Assembly: GCA_030248295.1 (NCBI GenBank)
Contig: JASANH010000952.1
Location: 124,001 to 188,000 of the forward strand
DNA from: Mesodorylaimus sp. YZB2_4
Lineage: Eukaryota > Nematoda > Enoplea > Dorylaimida > Dorylaimidae
Direction of reading: 5' to 3'
Length of the DNA stretch: 64,000 bases
The position numbers were made by a program, and so were the translations under genes. Positions 47,001 through 64,000 of the stretch are shown one piece after another. Position 1 is the first letter of the stretch; each line of letters begins with the position of its first letter. The notes beneath the pieces were generated by a model. The model searched no databases and was not told the DNA's origin. It worked only from the letters and a program-made list of their open reading frames with translations.

Positions 47001-47599
47001 CCTTATTCAAGCTCACGAATAGAATTACAAGTCATCTAATCGATATTATTATTTGAGACCAGAGAAAGCATGGATGACTCAGATTTTGCAAATAGTGCGG
47101 AGTCAATCAACAGAAATATATTTGTGAGTGAGGAGTGAAAATATCCATTTTTATAAAATAGTTTGAAGTAATGGCTACAGTCATTAATTTGTTGCCAGCA
47201 TTTTTTCGATGTTAGCAATGATGAATCAATGCAGGCACCACAAAAAACCTAGTTCGCCTAAACTTATCAGTCCAGTATTGTTGCATGGCCCCGGTTGCCT
47301 TCGACACCTTTTATTGACTAAGTATTTACAAATGAGTTTGGTTTTCATATTTTTGATTAGTTGAGTTATCACCTAACTACTCGAGCCCTACAGTGTGCTG
47401 ATCCAGAAGCTCAAATTTTGCAGCTGATTCAGCTTTTCTGGCATCCTTATACCGGAAAGCTGACTTGCGCAAGTTGTTTTGGTCCACGAGACCTGCCTTT
47501 GTCAACAAACTAATCATAAGTATCGTAACAAACAAATTTCTTCTGCGGCTTAGAAACCTTCGAATAAGCAGAATTATTCTGAGAGCCCAGATTGTCGTT
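44013..47599. other. No firm gene; AT-rich microsatellite, C/G-rich patch and repeat remnants
   Basis: 45930-46270 is a degenerate TATATA/TGTATA microsatellite. 46490-46690 has C- and G-runs and CTCC-rich sequence that look of low quality. At 45144-45386 the plus frame reads SKSRSPGRPCKT...DRMKHCLRDRTV, reminiscent of the paired-like DNA-binding region of Tc1-type transposases, but too short to claim. No supported gene. Confidence 0.4.
46769..47040 (+). repeat. GATC-rich dispersed repeat, copy 2
   Basis: TCACGGCCGGATCGGATCGG is followed by many GGATC/GATCC words, then CCAAGCCAATGGTGTTCG and a tail ending ACAAGTCATCT. Same order as 28427-28625. The core resembles an expanded GGATC simple repeat inside a larger element. 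Confidence 0.8.
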
Positions 47600-48330
47600 C
47601 CTACATTAGGGCAGCCCAGGACTCATTGCTCCTTGCTCCTATATTGACTTTAGCTGGCTGCCAGAGGTCAATGTCAATTTTCCTTCTGATGAACCTTTGC
47701 AAGTTAGCTTCTGGTCCAATCATAGAGGCCAAGTACCACAGCTTTGACAAATAGTAGACACAGATATTCTGCCGAAATATGATATTTCTGAGATCTGAAT
47801 CTTCCCCCCAAACCCACCAATGCGATCTCTGACACACGCCCTGTTTTTAGCTATTTCCATGCTATCCCTGCTAATCCAAAATCCATATATCTATTTTCAG
47901 TTCATCAACTACAAAATGCGTTAGCTCCTTTCCTAACCCCTCGCCTGATGATGATCCCAGTCAGCTGCGGCCAGTTTCACAATCAGCTGGGACATGTCCT
48001 GAAGTGAGGACAATCAAATCGCAATGATGTAAGATAGGACTTACGGTGTCCTAACTTTAGGACATGTCCTAGGCCAATGTGAAACTGGCCCCAGGAGTTT
48101 ACTCTTCGCATATTTCAGAGTTGCACCTGACGCTCGTTTAGACATATCGCAGGCATGGAGTATTCGTTCTATCGATTTAGAACATCCAGTCAGCAAAATA
48201 GTGTCATATGCGCGATTGCCAAGTTTTCTTTCGCGTCCTAGTGAAAATTTCCACACCCCTAATATCTTTGTCCTGGCGTACAAAAAATGTGCGACCGTCT
48301 CAGCAGTCATTTATGAGCAGCATATATCTT
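47600..48330 (-). mobile_element. LINE RT fragment, same family as the 2.4-kb element, split by a MITE
   Basis: On the minus strand 48310-48095 encodes DTILLTGCSKSIERIL and RASGATLKYAKSKLL, matching DTNFLVADADSVKRIF and KASGATLRRAKIKIL of the RT at 5450-5560. After the MITE (47968-48092) the sequence continues to YYLSKLWYLASMIGPE and IDLWQPAKVN, matching YFLSKAWYLASIIAPE and GYLWYPSKVN. The YADD region has lost residues, so the copy is inactive. Confidence 0.8.
47968..48092 (+). mobile_element. Short MITE-like element, copy 1 (nested in LINE)
   Basis: About 125 bp with inverted ends GGCCAGTTTCACAATC... and ...GTGAAACTGGCC and inner GGACATGTCC palindromes. It interrupts the RT fragment precisely. 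A second copy, in the opposite orientation, is at 51337-51463. Confidence 0.85.
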
Positions 48331-48536
48331 CTTTACTTAACTGTATCAGGTTGTGAAGTATTCAGTGATCCATGATGAGCAATGTGGCAAAGCTTTCCAA
48401 AGGCGTTGCTATAGCCATGGCATTAAACACAACAACGGTATTAAACACCGTTGTTTATCATTGGGAAGAAGCCTTTCGAAAAAAGTTGATGCGTTCTCGA
48501 TTGTTAAAAATTTACAAGTACAGTATTTCACATGAT

Positions 48537-48616
48537 CCGATCCGAAACTCATCCGATCCGAAATTTTTCCGATCCGATCCAACAAACCCCCAATCCGATC
48601 CAATCCGGTCGTGAAT
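48537..48616 (-). repeat. GATC-rich dispersed repeat, copy 3 (short)
   Basis: GATCCGATCC-rich run ending CCGGTCGTGA, the complement of the start of copy 2. Only the first part of the element is present. Confidence 0.7.
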
Positions 48617-48788
48617 CTAAAGAAAAACAAATTCTCCTTGAGGGTGTCTTTACAAGGAGTACGTATACGTATATTTTACGACTCAATACTACGCAGCTAA
48701 CTACCATTTTTTGTCGAAGAATGCAATCGCACCTTATTTCCTTAGATTCTAAGAGTACATCGTAAAATGCATAGAAAATATCAGCTAT

Positions 48789-55626
<6,838 letters not shown>

Positions 55627-57359
55627 TTTTGCCGAAACACCGACCACTTTTGTGTGCAGGCAAATAAAACTATAGCTTTTAGCAGGTGGGAAGAGCGTTT
55701 CGATTCTGTAGTCTCTTACGAACTCTACAAACACAAGCATCGAGGCTGCAGAATCTTTGCTTCTGTGTATACTTTCAACAAACTGATGCCTCAAAAATTC
55801 ATCCTCCTTGAAAAACCATTTTCCCCGTTTAAATAGCCAGAGAGAGAGAGCCAAGTGCAAAGTAAAATTTCCCCATCACACCTGCAGAGCATATAACCGT
55901 AAATCAAAGAGGCCCTCTAACATGTCAGCCTCGCTCGAACTGGTGCGAACGCACTAGGTGGTTGAAAAAGCAGCCCCACGGATTGTTTTTAGGAAAAAGA
56001 AAATGAAAAATATTTTTACTCTCCAAGAACGCCACTGTAGCAAAAATTCCAGAGGAGGCCACAAAACTGCCCCTAAAGACACAAACTTTGAGGCGCAACA
56101 AAACTTCCTAAAGTCCCTAAATCAAGAAACCCATCAAAACTTTGAATTCGCGCGGACTCCTTATTCCTCAGTTGGTTCTGCTACTTAGCGCAAAAAAGGC
56201 TGGATAGCGGGATTCAGCTGTATGTATGTACCTTATCTGTCTTTTAGGTATTTTTTATTAGGGAGTATGTGAAGAAGTCACTAGATGGTTCCCGCCAATC
56301 ACATTATTTGAGTGGAAGCGTGCAGGGACCATCAGGAATTGTTATAGTTCTTGCCACTCGATGTCATATGTAAATGGTAGGATAGAACAGGCGTACTTGG
56401 ACTGGTTCGGGCATCATATGCAGATGAGATGTTGGGCCAGGGACAGTGGTGAGGACTGGTTTCTATAGTGAGCAGGCCTATATGTTCTGATGGACTTCCT
56501 TGGTTGACCTTAGGTTTTTCGAGATGTTTTACATGGTTCCTGACGTGTATATATAGCAGAGACCTCGTACGTGTGACGGCATTGTTGTATCGCAATCTCG
56601 CTGGAGTTGAGTCGACAATAAATTGCATCCTTTCTACTCGATCCTCTCGCAGGCGCTCTTCCATCCATGCTTCGTCTTCAACGATTTTGATTAAGGGGTT
56701 GGGCATTTCTGACAAACATCAGAACTTCATTACAAGTAATTGCTTCCTTTTTTTGTTAATATTTTTGCAAACATCAATCAAAGATAGATTTCAGCGAAAA
56801 TGAGCGTCGCACACACATTTTCAACCTATTTTGTGGTGAGCAGTCAGAACCTGCTGAACAAGGACAAAACCGCAAGAATTCAAATTTTTGATTTTCGAGG
56901 AGTGCGGCTTTAGGCCTTGATACATCTGTATGTTCTTTAACGTGTTTCTACAGCTTTGAGTGCGCTGATGCGTTTGCTGTTGAATAAATCATGATGATGA
57001 TGACATTATTTTTACAACGGCCGTCAAATATCGACGATACTGGCCAGAAGGGAGAGTCCTCCAACTAATGCTAGAGGATTGATTTTCTGCCAGTTTGGTG
57101 TCCGGGCTGAGTTGCCAAGAGCCGGGTGTGCGAGGCCTTCGACGCACTCACTAAATCGCCTTCGAAGACCCCATCTGACAACGAGCTTCCTAACTAAGTT
57201 TTCAAATAAGTTTTCTAACAGTCTGCATGCTGTGCTCAATGGATGTGAGCTCCACCATCATCACGCTTTGAATGCTGCTGTTTACACTACACGCTCCAAA
57301 ACTACGTACAGTATATGATTAATCAAAGACTTTTTCCATCTTTAAAAGATTCAGACATC
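55627..57359. other. Intergenic; one possible unrecognised exon at 56570-56715 (minus)
   Basis: Minus-strand MPNPLIKIVEDEAWMEERL followed by REDRVERMQFIVDSTPARL has the composition of a real protein start and runs to a possible donor near 56567. I found no partner exon. The rest shows nothing recognisable. Confidence 0.3.
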
Positions 57360-58296
57360 TTATGGATCATAGCTGTAGTTATAGCAATTGGCGATAGATG
57401 TCATGTTCGGGCCGTCCCTTGCCGTCCAAGTCAACAAATCGCATTTGCTTGTGTCAGTGTAATAATTGAAGCTTCGACACCAGGTGACTGTGTCGCACTG
57501 CTTCGCGCAGTCGTTCAGCGAGACACCAGAAAACGATTGCATCGCCTGTTCCATGATGCAGTTTGAAAAAAATGTGTAATTTTGGCTTTGATCTGAAACG
57601 AATAAAACTTATGTTTCATGGTTAGATTGGCTGTTCCTTTTACTTGACATCACGCAGAGTGGGAACAACTTTTTTGCGCAAGCATCATCTGCGAAGTGCC
57701 CTGTGGGAGAGCCGCTAAGGCTTAGGCAATTGATGGTTGAACCACCAAATGGGTCATCATTTTGACGCTGTCTGATCCAAGTGTTTGCCGCAGAGAACTT
57801 GGTGTCGTATGCAGTGGTCGTTTGATACCAGAAAGTCTTTTCAAGATCCAAATAGGTGGTCGATGTCGAAGTCGGATCTCTTTTTGCTGCCACCCAAATG
57901 ATGTAGGCGGAACGGCCCTAAAGAGTGAATCAGTTTTACAGCCGCCCGATGTCCATGTTTTGAGGAGCTTGCCCAAATATTCTTCGCTGTTTGATCAACA
58001 GCTAAGAGCTCGCTCTTGGAATGAATTTGAGCGAATTCAGCTCCGAAGCTTTTACACGACTGAAACCCGTTAAACCAACTGTCTAAGATTGGAGCAGCGA
58101 AGAAACATCGACCGCCATTTACGACGCCAAACGTGCGATTTTTGCAGGATGCTTCGAAGTCAGATCTTTGGTAACACACTTGCCTAAAATATTTTTTATT
58201 TGGTGAACTTTTTAAAAGTCTTTGATTTTCTCACCCAAAACAAGATGACAACGTGGAAAAACTCAACCCAAATATTATAAGTCGCGGCGATACCAT
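57360..58296 (-). CDS. Secreted C-type lectin domain plus PAN/Apple domain protein
   Basis: Exon 1 (58296-58235) encodes MVSPRLIIFGLSFSTLSSCF, a signal peptide. A 51-bp intron leads to exon 2 (58183-57940): QVCYQRSDF, CFFAAPILDSWFNGFQSCKS, EFAQIHSKSELLAVDQTAK, the first half of a C-type lectin fold. The second half (57917-57644: AYIIWVAAKRDPTSTS, NCLSLSGSPTGHFADDAC, FPLCV) is in another frame. Removing 22 nt (57918-57939), which start GTAAAA and end TTTAG, joins them exactly. Another 51-bp intron (57593-57643) leads to exon 4 (57592-57360) with six cysteines in PAN order (NCIMEQAM, NDCAKQC, WCRSFNYY, CDLLTW, ANCYNY). The total is 270 residues. The canonical EPN/QPD and WND calcium-sugar motifs are absent, so sugar binding is uncertain. 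Lectin-PAN proteins are extracellular recognition or adhesion molecules; role here unknown. Confidence 0.8.
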
Positions 58297-61200
58297 CGCA
58301 GCGGTTAGATAGCTTTGTTTTTTACTCAAAACGCAACCCACCAACCAACAGTATCAGTGATCGTGCCCCACACCCGGTCATCCTTGTCTGACATCGATCA
58401 CTCTACAAAGGTTCAGGTTCGAAGGACCAATATTCAGTGGTTACCAGACATCTTCGTTCCATGTTGTGTCGCTCGACTACAATGCCCTGCCTAGCAACCA
58501 TTGTCTTCACCTTAGACAATAAAGACCAATAAACCACCCTCCCCCAAAATCTTTTACTTTTACTCTTTCTCGTGATTCGAAGAGAAATTCTAAAAACCGT
58601 ATTTCGTATTTAGTCCTATCAGCGCTGTAATGCCTGATGAAGGCGGTTGTTTGAATTTACAGTACGAGTATATACTACTATGACCCCCGACTTCTAAAAT
58701 AAGACATCTAACAAGGTTATCACCTACTGGGGTATTGTGCAATAATGGAGCAAAATCAGCTGAGTTAGCTACAAACAGCGCGTGACAGCTGTCTAACATA
58801 TCACACAACACAGCAAGACACCACGGCCGTTACGAGAATGACGTTTCTCACGACGTGTCGACCAATTAGTGCTACTTTTACGGGAGCGACAGACACCCGC
58901 AGTCTTACGTTTTAGATCATGATGAATAGCTACCCCGCAGGGTGTTCGGCCTGGGAGAGGTGTTGTGTTTGGCTTAAACAGAATACGCTAAATTTGGCGT
59001 CTCGCGTTTTAAAAAGCCACCGTTTTGTTAGCATTTTGTAGTATGCATCCGCTGATCGCTTCATACATTTTTGCGGCGGGGATAGAAATGTCAGCATGCG
59101 ACCATCTAGTCGTTACAATCTCCACTTCCAGTATGATTGCTAATAAATATTAGGGATAGGCTTCTACCTATAACGGATTTTTTAAAAGTGGTGCATTTTA
59201 ATTTAAAAACATTGCAGCCTGTTGTTTCAGGGTCCAGACAATCTTTTGCTGGATGGGGTACCTAAGAAATATGGAATGTACGAGTTTACGAGTAAAGCAG
59301 CTTGACGCTGAGATTTTTCATCGAAATCACTGTCATCAATCTCGCTGCACTGATAGAACAATGAGTACAAATGGTTATGCAATATTTGAATCACCTTTAA
59401 CATGGTTTACAGGTCGGCATACAGAAAACGCGCAGTTTGCGTCTGCCGCAAAATATATACAAAGGCATACCCTTTCTTCATATCATCAGGAATAATTTTG
59501 AGAAACTGTTTTCCCAGTCGTCTCCGCGTCATTTCTCCCAACCAGCATACATTCCATCGATACCCGTTCTTCTTTTGATTTAGACGCTACGACCAGAACG
59601 TCCTTTGGTCTATTCGTCATTACAACAGTGGCTAGGATATCCTCGCACGGTGGTTGCCACGACATTGTGCTTCGGGGCAAATATGCAAGTAACAAGCTAG
59701 CTCGTTTGGAACTAGCCTTATATAGCGATCTTCGAACATATAATCTATCGCTCATGCGAACAACACTGTTTTATATCCCATCAACAAGTGCGTCATTGCT
59801 GCGTGAGCTTTCTGTGCTGGTCATGCTTCATTTCCTGTGCAATGAGATGTTAAAAAGAAATAGCTGATTAGTGCTAGACAGTCGCTAATTTCTAAGTGGC
59901 CTCAGCATCCATCTTCCCCAGTCGAATTCTTTTAAAATGCCACTTTAGATTTGATGTTGATCACGAACCCACTGGTCCGGATACTGCAACAAGAGTGTCG
60001 TCTGACTTAGGTCAAGCGCGAGCCTCAGGGACGGCACGATCACGATGATATTGCCATATGACTCGCAGGTGCTACACCACCCGCGAATACTGGGTGCAAT
60101 CACACTGTCTCTGGCTAGGTGTCAGTGGTCGTTGCTAGAACAGAAGAGGTTAGATGACCCGGGAACTGTCTGTGCCTCCTAACAACATCAAAGACATGTG
60201 TGATCGTCTATTTAGAAGCCTCTAACTGGTCTCCAGGATGAACAACGCTCTTCTAGATCAAGGCGATAGGATTATAGGATTTCACTACTTTATTTAAAGT
60301 AGTGAAAGTAGTGCGTTAAGGAAACAGATGTGCAATGGACAGCATTCTCTAGTGAATGGCTGCTGTACTTCACAAACTTCTACAGTATACGTTCTATCAA
60401 ACTTGTTTTTTATGCGTTTTTTTGGTGCGGTACAGGACTAATTTTACTTGTCACAAAAATAGTGTCAGTGCGAAAGATCTCAAGTTGATTTGATGTTGTC
60501 ATTTTCAGTATTTAGAATGCTACTGAGTGCTGCTATACTGTGCATTTAGGAGTTTGCGATAGCAACAAACTGGATGGTCATAAATCGTATTTAGTTGGAT
60601 AGTCTTACATCCCACTGAAAAATGCATGAGCTCTGCAGGGTGCCAATTATGACTCACCGCAGGGCGTATGGACGGAGATTAAACTAAATTCAGCACCTTG
60701 CTTAGACCAAACACGCTGCAGGATGGCTCTTCCTCACGGCCTAAAACGAGAACAGGCTAGCACACAAAGGAGTACCTACCCGCAGGTATCTGCCGCACCC
60801 GTAAAAGTACCCACTAATTGGTCAATACGCCGTGCCAATCGTAGACTTTGAGTTCCTTCGAAACATCATTTTTCAGACAAGCGGTAAAAGACATTACGTA
60901 CATGCTTCACTTCACGATGGACTTATTGTGCATTGCACGATAAATTTGGAAAGAGTGCGAATGTTCGGGATAGCCCCGAGCCAGCCATGCTCTGATGCTC
61001 TACCTACCGAGTGCCAATATGTGCTGGTCGCATTTCGCATTTCGACATCTGTCGCTAACAGGACTAACAGGACAGTCAGTGGAATAAGGTCACTTTGGTT
61101 TTCCAGTAGCCGTAAAAAGCGCACTTAAGGCAGGAAGGTTAAGGCATGCTAACGTGACCTTTCGACAAACATCTACTCATTAGCCGACGCATTAGCCTAC

Positions 61201-61473
61201 TCAGTTGTAGTCGGATTACTCATCGTCAGTCTAGACCCACTACAATGGGCGGCGCCAGACTGGAGGGGCCGCGCGAAACACAAAACTTGTAACGAGAGGG
61301 CGCCTGAAAACAGGTTTCTTGTATGCCAGAGGCGGCGTTTTTTTGAATTCCTGGCGCCAGATATGTGATATCTTTTTTTGCGTGAAGCCTTCTAAATAGC
61401 ACCATGGCATCGAGAAGAACGTCTGCTCTTTGATAAATGCAGAAAAGCTGATGTTTTAGATTCCAGCTCGGTT
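58297..61473. other. No gene recognised; one perfect hairpin
   Basis: 60281-60306 is a 12-bp perfect inverted repeat (TTCACTACTTTA, 2-base loop, then its complement). Plus-strand frames at 59253-59495 and 59628-59867 have no recognisable domains. No supported gene. Confidence 0.4.
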
Positions 61474-61580
61474 TTGCTTAGTGAAGTTGTCTTTGGGCTC
61501 ACTGCACATCCACTAAGCAGGCTGACCTTTGCGAACTTTAGCTACGGCACTGCATTGGATGAGTCGCGGTATACAAAAAT

Positions 61581-61809
61581 CATGAAAACTCTATTTATCG
61601 TACCGATAATTTTATTAGGATTACTTCACGAAAGTAAACATGGTGACACTGATGAGGAAACCGAGCTGCTTACGGAACCAGATGCTAGCATTAATATTGA
61701 CATGGACACAAGTATAAATGTGGACATGAACATACCAGAAGTCCATGTCCACTTAAATGCATTGGATTTGAATAATAGTGGATGGCGGATTAGCGTCACC
61801 GCGCCCTAA
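61581..61809 (+). CDS. Small secreted-type protein, unrecognised
   Basis: From the ATG at 61581 the frame encodes 75 residues: MKTLFIVPIILLGLLHESKH (signal-peptide-like, 1-16), then an acidic stretch (DTDEETELLTEPD) and an alternating pattern SINIDMDTSINVDMNIPEVH followed by VHLNALDL, and a stop. The open frame extends upstream to 61474 without a signal, so I prefer the inner start. It could be a complete short secreted peptide or the first exon of a gene including the ORFs downstream. No known family. Confidence 0.45.
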
Positions 61810-61923
61810 AAAACGTCCATGTGAATGGGATAACGCAGGATACGCTAAATTTATTTTAGTAAGCTGATACCGCTGCAAATAAGAGAAATTGAGGCCACTC
61901 AGGATCATCAGTACAGTGCAACA

Positions 61924-62163
61924 ATGCCTCAGTTCAATGCTCGAAAGTTCATGAGGGGAAAAATACATTTGCGCCCCAAATTTCTTAAAGATGCAGTGAC
62001 ACCAATCAAGAAATTCGATAGCACTGATTCACAACTTAGGCAAGCAGTGATTGATGCAAACCTGGTTTTTTCCGCCTTCAACACCAATCCTGTCGCGGAT
62101 ACAGCTGCAGCGTTTAAACTTATCGTTAGCCGCAGCACTGTTAGTGATATCTTCGTCGCGTAA
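61924..62163 (+). CDS. Unrecognised small ORF, paralogous to the one at 62334
   Basis: 79 residues. The core QLRQAVIDANLVFSAFNTNP is followed by VADTAAAFKLIV and STVSD. The ORF at 62334 has QLRQVVIKVYLYLSMFSTNP then VGATAAACKL and HTV in the same spacing. The shared pattern across two adjacent ORFs suggests tandem copies of a coding segment, either exons of one gene or neighbouring small genes. No domain recognised, no clear splice sites chosen. Confidence 0.4.
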   Translation: MPQFNARKFMRGKIHLRPKFLKDAVTPIKKFDSTDSQLRQAVIDANLVFSAFNTNPVADTAAAFKLIVSRSTVSDIFVA

Positions 62164-62333
62164 TCGCGAACTGTTAGCTTAGTGTTTAAATTGTAGTGAT
62201 CAATGTTTACGATTACTAGCACTAGTAGCTATGGGGCGATAGGCCCGACCCGTCTAAACTATCCCACAGTTAGGGAGTAACCTTTGCTTTGTGTAACTTA
62301 ATGGAAAGGATGTGTGTATAGTTCGAAGTAACA

Positions 62334-62684
62334 GTGTTGGTGAACGATCGAGTTGCTTATGTGGGAAGAGTCGCCACAATCGTCAAGGGCACTGGAGGAG
62401 CCGTTAAGCGATTTTGCGACGAAGCCCATAATGTCGTTACCAGAGAAGTCGGCCAGCTGAGGCAAGTGGTAATTAAAGTCTATCTCTATTTGTCCATGTT
62501 TAGCACTAACCCTGTTGGAGCAACAGCAGCGGCGTGTAAGCTTGATCATCACACTGTTCAGCGAGCCCCTGCGAGCATGGGAGCTAAACTGCTGAATCTT
62601 CAGAGGACTGACGACAGGATTTATCGGATTATTTGTATGACGGAAGTGTTCAAGCTCAGTCAAGTTCCTGAGCAAGCGATCTAA
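62334..62684 (+). CDS. Unrecognised small ORF, paralogous to the one at 61924
   Basis: 116 residues. Its first residue is a non-ATG codon (TTG-type), so the true start or upstream splice site is unsettled. An N-terminal segment VGRVATIVKGTGGAVKRFCD precedes the shared core, and the C-terminus (GAKLLNLQRTDDRIYRII) has no counterpart in the first copy. The repeated core with conserved TNP-V-TAAA-KL is the only evidence of function. Confidence 0.38.
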   Translation: MLVNDRVAYVGRVATIVKGTGGAVKRFCDEAHNVVTREVGQLRQVVIKVYLYLSMFSTNPVGATAAACKLDHHTVQRAPASMGAKLLNLQRTDDRIYRIICMTEVFKLSQVPEQAI

Positions 62685-64000
62685 TGTGAGAAAAGAATAT
62701 AATGTGAACCAATTGTGTACTCTATCGTGTGCAGTTATGTGCCAATCCATACATACTTGGGGCAAGCAATAAGTTTACGTCACATTTTGGTTATAATCAT
62801 ACAAAACATCCTTTAGTGTCCATATCTCTAAACTCTTCAACTAAGCGGGACTTGGGCGCAGAACATATCTGCAAAAGCGTCACTGTCAAACTTGATCTTC
62901 GAAAGTAGCACATCCGAACTAGCTGGATTGAAACACAATAAATCATGTCTTGCATTTTGTCAAAAGCCATGATTGATTGACTTCTATACCAAATGGGACA
63001 GCCTTTTCTTAACCGCACTTTTGCAGTCTTATTAGTCTTCCCCTTCATCCACCAATTCCTTGACTGTCTTGGGTCTGGCTTTATGATGCTGATGGGATGA
63101 ATTCGACAAAAATTGGTGATTGCTTGATTGAAGTCGCCCAAATTTTCACTTTAATAATTCTGTTCGTCTTTGATGTCTATAGCTTCTACCCAGACCATTT
63201 GATTTTTCCCTGGTGTGATTATGGCATGTTGACAGTCTTACTGGTGGATTTTGACCCTCGATCCTCCCTGAACTTTCCATTGTTCTTAGACTGGATTCGC
63301 CTGAATAAAAAGTTCATAGAATCAATAATACGTATGTTCACTATTTTCACCTATTTTCACCTTGTATACTATACTATATGCCATTTACATACTTCTGCTC
63401 CGATTTTTCCCTCGACGAATCCCATCTAAAATATGAGGTAGTCAAGGCATGCCCTGCTATCTGTTTGTAAGGTTGTGTTGACTTCTTGATGATCCACCTG
63501 GGATTGCTCGGGTATCTCTTGTTGTAACTTTTCCGACTGACGGCTGGCGAGCAACTGATCCTGCTGACCTTTGATCGCAGCTTTATCGACCTAATTAGTA
63601 CCATATATTTAGTGATATGTACAGGGTTGGCAATACAGGGCCGAGGATTTTCAACTCCAATAATTCGCGGGTTTTTAAAAATGTAAAAGCGATACTCGAG
63701 CATCGCATAGTAAGCAGGGCGGGATTTCGTGTTTTGACAAAATTTTAAAAACTTTCACATTGTCCAAAATTTTTGCGCGTTTATTCACTTGAAACGTACA
63801 TAAATGTGGATTTTGTCGGCTGAAACGCGCGAACAGCCCATTACATTCCAGTGTGAGTGGTACGTGTCGCGCTGCTTCGCAGGCGCTGCAAGTTGACAGA
63901 AATCGGTCAAACCTGTGAAGCGCGCTAGATTTGAGGCGCTGTTCGCGAGGGATGGTAAACCAGTAGAAACCCTGGTGCAACAGGCTGGTTTGTGTTTCTA
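62685..64000. other. No firm gene; possible retroelement remnant on the minus strand
   Basis: Minus frame 63141-62797 begins GDFNQAITNFCRIHP and later SRNWWMKGKTNKTAKVRLRK, which superficially resembles the end of a LINE endonuclease and the linker after it, but no further motif supports this. Other ORFs to the window edge are not recognised. Confidence 0.25.

Noticed and set aside
57836..57999. An 82-nt intron in place of the 22-nt one in the lectin gene
   Set aside because: It also keeps the frame but uses a weak GTTGAT donor and would delete the second helix of the lectin fold, leaving too short a spacing before the WVAA strand.
57762..58073. Plus-strand ORF opposite the lectin gene
   Set aside because: Shadow of the C-type lectin exons on the minus strand.
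63097..63429. Hydrophobic plus-strand ORF of 110 residues
   Set aside because: AT-rich composition explains the hydrophobicity; no start context, family or splice partner.

Overview
The window is eukaryotic and almost certainly metazoan. Several genes are spliced with GT-AG introns, many only 51-65 bp long, and the space between them is full of decayed transposons, SINE-like repeats and simple repeats. A secreted protein with repeated fibronectin-type-I-like cysteine modules, of the kind known as MIG-18-like in nematodes, points to a nematode or another ecdysozoan. I hold that placement loosely because no rRNA or mitochondrial marker is present.

Layout. 1-0.67 kb: two minisatellites. 2.4-6.2 kb: a decayed LINE with an apurinic-type endonuclease, a reverse transcriptase and, unusually, a NADAR (YbiA-like, ADP-ribose-related) domain upstream of the endonuclease. 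8-12.5 kb: two related intronless seven-transmembrane receptors, the first split by a 263-bp homopolymer-rich insertion. 13.04-14.32 kb: a complete but dead mariner element. 15.7-16.9 kb: the secreted FN1-like protein. 18.3-24 kb: a receptor pseudogene and an intact receptor of a second intronless family, both on the minus strand. 26.6-28.4 kb: a LINE 3' fragment and a large foldback repeat. 31.35-32.58 kb: a near-duplicate of the 23-kb receptor. 36.26-37.56 kb: a fifth intact-looking receptor, flanked by direct repeats. 39.7-42.8 kb: an SLC46-like (proton-coupled folate transporter type) MFS transporter in at least four exons. 43.45-43.96 kb: a small spliced secreted cysteine-rich protein. 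47.6-48.3 kb: a second LINE fragment split by a MITE. 48.79-55.63 kb: a poly(ADP-ribose) glycohydrolase (PARG) gene whose exon phases all join. 57.36-58.30 kb: a secreted C-type lectin plus PAN-domain gene. 61.6-62.7 kb: a small secreted-type ORF followed by two related small ORFs.

How it fits together. The window reads as a fast-evolving locus for chemoreceptor-like GPCRs: two subfamilies, six copies, one clearly dead, one interrupted, one pair partly homogenised. It lies beside ordinary single-copy genes (SLC46, PARG) and secreted recognition-type proteins. The receptors probably detect external or peptide ligands, but no ligand can be read from sequence. The most novel item is the NADAR domain carried by the LINE; a PARG gene in the same window is probably coincidence.
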